From positions 6,138,001 through 6,202,000 of the forward strand of contig NZ_LT607412.1 of assembly GCF_900091455.1 (NCBI RefSeq): DNA of 64,000 bases, given 5' to 3'. Shown here in pieces: positions 60,644-64,000 of this stretch. The notes beneath the pieces were generated by a model. It did no database searches. It saw nothing but the letters and a program-made list of their open reading frames with translations, and was not told the DNA's origin. A program made the translations under genes and the position numbers. This DNA comes from Micromonospora coriariae (GTDB lineage Bacteria > Actinomycetota > Actinomycetes > Mycobacteriales > Micromonosporaceae). Within the stretch, counting starts at the first letter, position 1, and each line of letters begins with the position of its first letter.

Positions 60644-61981
60644 TCAATGCGTGGTCAGGTGGTGGCGCAGCAGTGCCCCCGCGGCCGCCCGGTGCTCCTC
60701 GGCGAGCAGCCCACCGGCGGCCAGCACGTAGTCGGTGTCCACCACCGCCCGGGCGGCGCGCGGCAGCGCCCACCCCCCGGCGTGGTCGCCGAGCACCGCC
60801 GCCAGCACCTGCCCCGCCGCGTCGGCCGGCGCGTGCCGCAGCACCCCGCCGGAGCCCACCATCAGCCGCACGTCGCGCAGGTCCCGGCCGGCGCGTTCGC
60901 CGGTGGAGGCGCCGCGGGCGTGCCGGCGCAGCGCCACCGTCGCGGCGAGGGTGGCGATCCGGGCGTCCACGGCCCGCTCGGTGTCGTCGGCGGCCAGGAA
61001 CGCCGGGTCGGCGGCGCGCAGCGCGGCGGCGGCTGCCAGGTCGTCCTGTTCGCCGGGGTCCAGGAGCCGTTCGTCGGCGGCGGCGCGCACCACCCCGGGG
61101 GCGCTCCACCGCATGCCCAGGTCCCCCTCCACGGTGCGGGCCCGCCACAGGCTGCCGGCGACCTCCGCGCCCGGCCCGGTGGCCCGCTCATCGGGGGTGA
61201 GCACCGAGTACACGTCGGTGGTGGCCCCGCCCACGTCGACCACGGCGAGGTCCCCGCCGATGGTGTCGGCGAGCACCTCCACGCCGGTGAGGACCGCGTC
61301 GGGGGTGGCCGCGCGCACCAGTCGGGCGAACCGGGTGCCCCGCGACAGCCGCTTGCCGCCGATGACGTGGCGCAGGAACACCGCGCGGATCGCCGCCCGC
61401 GCCGACGCGGGGGCGAGCACCCCGATGCGGGGCAGCACGTTCTGCGCCGCCGTCACGGGCACCCCGGCGGACTCCAGCAGCCCGGTCAGCTCCGCGCGTA
61501 CGTCGCCGTTGCCGGCGAGCACCACCGGCACCCGCCAGCGGGCCCGGGCCAGCCGGGTCGCGTTGTGGGTGATCGTGTCGGCGTCACCGCCGTCGGTGCC
61601 GCCGACCAGCAGCACCACGTCCGGGCGGGCGGCCCGCAGCGCCGTCAGGTCCGCCGCGCCGAGCCGCCCGGCCGCCACGTGCACCACGTGCGCGCCGGCG
61701 GACAACCCGACCCGCCGGCCCGCCTGGGCGGTGACCAGCGGCTCGTAGCCGATCACGGCCAGCCGCAGCCCACCGCCGGCGGACGAGCAGACGTACCAGG
61801 GCAGGTCGCGCACGGCGAGCCCGGCGGTGGCCGCCGCGACCGCGGCGTCCAGGCCGTGCAGCACGTCGCTGCCCACCGTGGTGGGCGCCGCCGCCGCGCC
61901 CACCAGCACTCCGGCGCTCAGGTCCACCACTGCCGCCTTGGTGTACGTGGAGCCGACGTCCGCGCAGACCGCCAGGGTCAC
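60644..61981 (-). CDS. GlmL/MutL-type ATPase, likely reactivase of the B12 aminomutase
   Basis: A 445-residue protein of the GlmL (glutamate mutase L)/KamB-like group with the actin/Hsp70 ATPase fold. ADVGSTYTKAAVVDL is the phosphate-1 loop, VVLLVGGTDGGDADTI and VVDVGGATTDVYSVL further ATP-site loops, and LMVGSGGVLRH the adenosine motif. Such proteins help B12-dependent aminomutases exchange damaged cofactor. The GTG start overlaps the Kal gene by 4 bp in the KamD-KamE-Kal operon, supporting a role as reactivase of the lysine mutase. Confidence 0.83.
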   Translation of the reverse strand: MTLAVCADVGSTYTKAAVVDLSAGVLVGAAAAPTTVGSDVLHGLDAAVAAATAGLAVRDLPWYVCSSAGGGLRLAVIGYEPLVTAQAGRRVGLSAGAHVVHVAAGRLGAADLTALRAARPDVVLLVGGTDGGDADTITHNATRLARARWRVPVVLAGNGDVRAELTGLLESAGVPVTAAQNVLPRIGVLAPASARAAIRAVFLRHVIGGKRLSRGTRFARLVRAATPDAVLTGVEVLADTIGGDLAVVDVGGATTDVYSVLTPDERATGPGAEVAGSLWRARTVEGDLGMRWSAPGVVRAAADERLLDPGEQDDLAAAAALRAADPAFLAADDTERAVDARIATLAATVALRRHARGASTGERAGRDLRDVRLMVGSGGVLRHAPADAAGQVLAAVLGDHAGGWALPRAARAVVDTDYVLAAGGLLAEEHRAAAGALLRHHLTTH

Positions 61982-62370
61982 GACGCGGCGGGAACGACCA
62001 CGGTGCCGGTCGCGGTGACGGCCACGATCGGCGGGTCGAGGACCTCGGCGGCGGACTCGGAGCGGTCCGGTCGGCCCCGGCACACCACGGCGCAGCTCAG
62101 CTCCAGGGTGCGGCTGCGGGTGCCCACCCGCGACACCTGCGCGGTGACCTCGACGATGTCACCGGCGCGGATGGGCGCGGTGAACCGCACGTCCGAATAT
62201 CCCGCGAACAGGCCCTCGTCACCGTCGGTGCGGATGCACACCTCCGTGGCGACGTCCCCGAACAGCGCGAGGGCGTACGCGCCGTCGACGAGGTTGCCGG
62301 CGTAGTGGGCGTGCGAGTACGGCACGTACCGCCGGTGCGTCACAGTCAAACCGAGCCTCGCGTCGGTCAT
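61978..62370 (-). CDS. kal: 3-aminobutyryl-CoA ammonia-lyase-like hotdog protein (Kal)
   Basis: A 130-residue hotdog protein. RRYVPYSHAHYAGNLVDGAYALALFGDVATE contains the family's helix and its acidic residues; APIRAGDIVEVTAQVSRVGTRSR is the return sheet. In lysine fermentation Kal removes ammonia from 3-aminobutyryl-CoA to give crotonyl-CoA. The gene follows KamE with a 4-bp overlap, the usual company of kal. The assignment rests on fold plus context. Confidence 0.8.
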   Translation of the reverse strand: MTDARLGLTVTHRRYVPYSHAHYAGNLVDGAYALALFGDVATEVCIRTDGDEGLFAGYSDVRFTAPIRAGDIVEVTAQVSRVGTRSRTLELSCAVVCRGRPDRSESAAEVLDPPIVAVTATGTVVVPAAS

Positions 62371-63116
62371 GCCATCGCCTTCCGCTGGGTGATCAGGGCG
62401 TGCACGAGGTAGCTGGCCACCTCGCCGGGGGTGGTGCCCCGACCGAAGATCCGGTCCACGCCCAACTCGTCGGTCATCGTCTCGTCGAACCGGGGGCCGC
62501 CGACGATCAGCAGCGGCCGCCGCCCGGCGGGCATCGCCTCGCGGAACGCCGCGGACATCTCCCGGGTGTTGTGCAGGTGCGCGTCGCGTTGGGTGACGAC
62601 CTGCGACACGAGCACCGCGTCGGCCTTCTCCGCCCGGGCGGCCTCCACCAGCTCCGGCACGCTGACCTGCGCGCCCAGGTTGGTGACCTTCAGCTCCCGG
62701 TAGTACTCCAGGCCCTTCTCCCCCGCGATGCCCTTGACGTTGAGGATCGCGTCGATGCCCACGGTGTGCGCGTCGGTGCCGATGCACGCGCCGACCACTG
62801 ACAGCTTGCGCCGCAGCCGCTGCTTGATCACCGTGTTGACCTCCTTGGCGGACAGCAGCGCGAAGTCCCGCTCCACCACCTGCACGGCGTTGAGGTCGAC
62901 CAGGTGGTTCACCCGCCCGTAGACGACGAAGAAGGTGAACCCGTCGCCCATCGGCTTGGCGTGCACCACCATCGCCGGGTCGATGCCCATCCGGTTGGCC
63001 AGCTGCACCGCCGCGCCCTCGGCCCGCTTGTCGTGCGACACCGGCAGGGTGAACGACACCTGCACCATCCCGTCGCCGGTGGTGTCCCCGTACGGCCGCA
63101 CGATCGTCCCGCTCAC
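62367..63116 (-). CDS. kamE: lysine 5,6-aminomutase beta subunit (B12-binding, KamE)
   Basis: A 249-residue KamE. The B12 motif is DAHTVGID (Asp115, His117, Gly120: DxHxxG) and Lys128 in LNVKGIAGEKG aligns with the pyridoxal phosphate Schiff-base lysine of the clostridial enzyme. The N-terminal domain (VQVSFTLPVSHDKRAEGAAVQLAN) is the adaptor typical of KamE, and the C-terminal half is the Rossmann B12 domain (RRPLLIVGGPRFDE). It shifts the terminal amino group of D-lysine or L-beta-lysine together with KamD, using adenosylcobalamin. Confidence 0.93.
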   Translation of the reverse strand: MSGTIVRPYGDTTGDGMVQVSFTLPVSHDKRAEGAAVQLANRMGIDPAMVVHAKPMGDGFTFFVVYGRVNHLVDLNAVQVVERDFALLSAKEVNTVIKQRLRRKLSVVGACIGTDAHTVGIDAILNVKGIAGEKGLEYYRELKVTNLGAQVSVPELVEAARAEKADAVLVSQVVTQRDAHLHNTREMSAAFREAMPAGRRPLLIVGGPRFDETMTDELGVDRIFGRGTTPGEVASYLVHALITQRKAMA

Positions 63117-64000
63117 GCTGCCGCCTCCAGGATGTCGGTGGCCGGGTTGCAGTAGTCGGCCTCGTGCGCGGCGACCCCGGCGAGGCCCTTGCCGCGGTCC
63201 GCCGGCCGCTTCATGATCCCGAATGTGCCCTCGGCGATAGCGGTCAGCAGCGTCTGCTCCCCGATGCGCTCCAGCAGGTCCAACGCCTCACCGAGGACCT
63301 GGTTGGCGCGCCGCCGGATGAACCCGCCCGGCGCCGGCACGAAGTCCTCGTGCAGCCCGCCGGCCGCGCCCAGCACGTACCGCACGTTCTGCAGGGCGAT
63401 GTCCCGGTCGGACAGCCACGGCGTCACCACGGCCTCGGTCATCATCCCCACCAGCAGGATGCCCTGGCCGGTCAGCGCGCCCGCCAGGTTGAAGAACCCG
63501 TCGAGCAGGTTGCCCCGGAACACGTCGCCGGTCATGTGCTTGGTCGGCGGCATCCACTTCAGCGGGGCGTCCGGGAACAGCTCCCGGGCCAGCAGCGCGT
63601 GCGCCAGCTCCAACCGGAACGACTCCGGCACCTCCGGGTTGATCTCGAACGCGTGGCCCAGCCCCAACTGCCAGTCCGCAAGCCCCGCCTCGTGCGCGAA
63701 GAACTCGTTGAGCAGCTGCGACACGGTCACCGTGTGCGCCTCGTCGACGGCGTCGGCGGTGGTCAGGTAGTTGTCCTCACCGGTGTTGATGATGATGCCG
63801 GCGCGGGCGTGGACCTGCCGGGAGAACCGCTGGTCGACGAAGGTGCGGATCGGGTTGATGTCGCGGAACAGGATCCCGTACATCGAGTCGTTCAGCATCA
63901 TGTCGAGGCGTTCCAACCCGGCGAGGGTCGCCATCTCCGGCATGCACAGCCCGGACGCGTAGTTGGTCAACCGCACGTAGCGGCCCAGCTCCTTCGACGA
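63113..64000 (-). CDS. kamD: lysine 5,6-aminomutase alpha subunit KamD (3' part)
   Basis: C-terminal 295 residues of KamD; the frame stays open to the window edge (…ELGRYVRLTNYASGLCMPE). Family segments include GLERLDMMLNDSMYGILFRDINPIRTFVDQRFSR, IINTGEDNYLTTADAVD, and LKWMPPTKHMTGDVFRGNLLDGFFNLAG, from the TIM barrel that holds substrate and pyridoxal phosphate. Stop overlaps the KamE ATG by 4 bp. The full family length is about 520 residues, so some 220 lie outside. Confidence 0.93.
   Translation of the reverse strand, partial: SSKELGRYVRLTNYASGLCMPEMATLAGLERLDMMLNDSMYGILFRDINPIRTFVDQRFSRQVHARAGIIINTGEDNYLTTADAVDEAHTVTVSQLLNEFFAHEAGLADWQLGLGHAFEINPEVPESFRLELAHALLARELFPDAPLKWMPPTKHMTGDVFRGNLLDGFFNLAGALTGQGILLVGMMTEAVVTPWLSDRDIALQNVRYVLGAAGGLHEDFVPAPGGFIRRRANQVLGEALDLLERIGEQTLLTAIAEGTFGIMKRPADRGKGLAGVAAHEADYCNPATDILEAAA

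Noticed and set aside
60384..61148. 254-residue minus-strand frame running from the reactivase gene into the gap before lnt
   Set aside because: Mostly an alternative frame of the reactivase gene; the part in the gap has no recognisable motif or start.

Overview
The window is very GC-rich actinomycete chromosome, most likely from the Micromonosporaceae (Micromonospora type). The reasons are long antisense shadow frames, frequent GTG starts with 4-nt stop/start overlaps, an RbpA gene behind a SigR-type promoter, Ppm1 and Lnt genes, a large LAL regulator and many TetR/MarR/PadR switches. This is inferred from gene content; no database search was possible.

Region 1 (about 0.6-30 kb) looks like one specialised-metabolite locus. 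Its core is an unbroken run of 18 minus-strand genes (22727 down to 5340), mostly overlapping or a few bases apart. In transcription order they are: a truncated GMC oxidoreductase, a truncated FadA5-like thiolase, a type III CoA-transferase, a ketoreductase, two hotdog dehydratases, one acyl carrier protein, four ketosynthase-fold proteins (two with full catalytic sets, two without the cysteine), an alpha/beta hydrolase, a double-hotdog thioesterase, a DsbA/HCCA-isomerase-like protein, a class II aldolase, a single 926-residue acyl-CoA ligase-cytochrome P450 fusion, and an LLM monooxygenase with its flavin reductase. The pattern is that of a highly reducing type II PKS or aryl-polyene-like assembly line joined to beta-oxidation-like enzymes. 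Around it lie a LAL regulator and a SpaB-C-like protein (left), and a VOC protein, a two-gene acyl-CoA dehydrogenase, a thioesterase, a Drr-type ABC exporter and a stand-alone PlsX homologue (right). An 11-bp motif (CTCGTATCTGC or close) precedes the thioesterase, exporter and plsX genes in matching orientation. I do not recognise the product.

Region 2 (30.2-32.5 kb) holds a MobA-like nucleotidyltransferase, an HNH endonuclease and two GNAT acetyltransferases. Region 3 (32.8-41.1 kb) is a block of detoxification and stress genes, each beside its regulator or operator: a Rox-like FAD monooxygenase, an aldo/keto reductase, a metallo-hydrolase with a MarR regulator, a 2-hydroxyacid dehydrogenase, a PadR/DUF1048 operon and a TetR/QorB-like pair. 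A decayed copy of the 5' end of the TPR-like gene at 41126 lies at its left edge and the intact gene at its right edge, in the same orientation.

Region 4 (41.9-46.9 kb) is a peptidoglycan-recycling operon (NagZ-type GH3, NamZ-type DUF1343, class C beta-lactamase-fold protein) behind a clear sigma-70 promoter. Region 5 (46.9-60.2 kb) is mixed chromosomal content: an MPI/DinB-like protein, GNAT, DUF1992, LysE, an SDR/FMO operon with a TetR regulator and MFS transporter sharing one operator type, a coiled-coil protein, a POT transporter, RbpA, FxsA, Ppm1 and Lnt.

Region 6 (60.6-64.0 kb) is a lysine/beta-lysine fermentation-type operon: KamD (cut by the window end), KamE, Kal and a GlmL-type reactivating ATPase. 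No rRNA, tRNA, CRISPR array, transposase or integrase was recognised.
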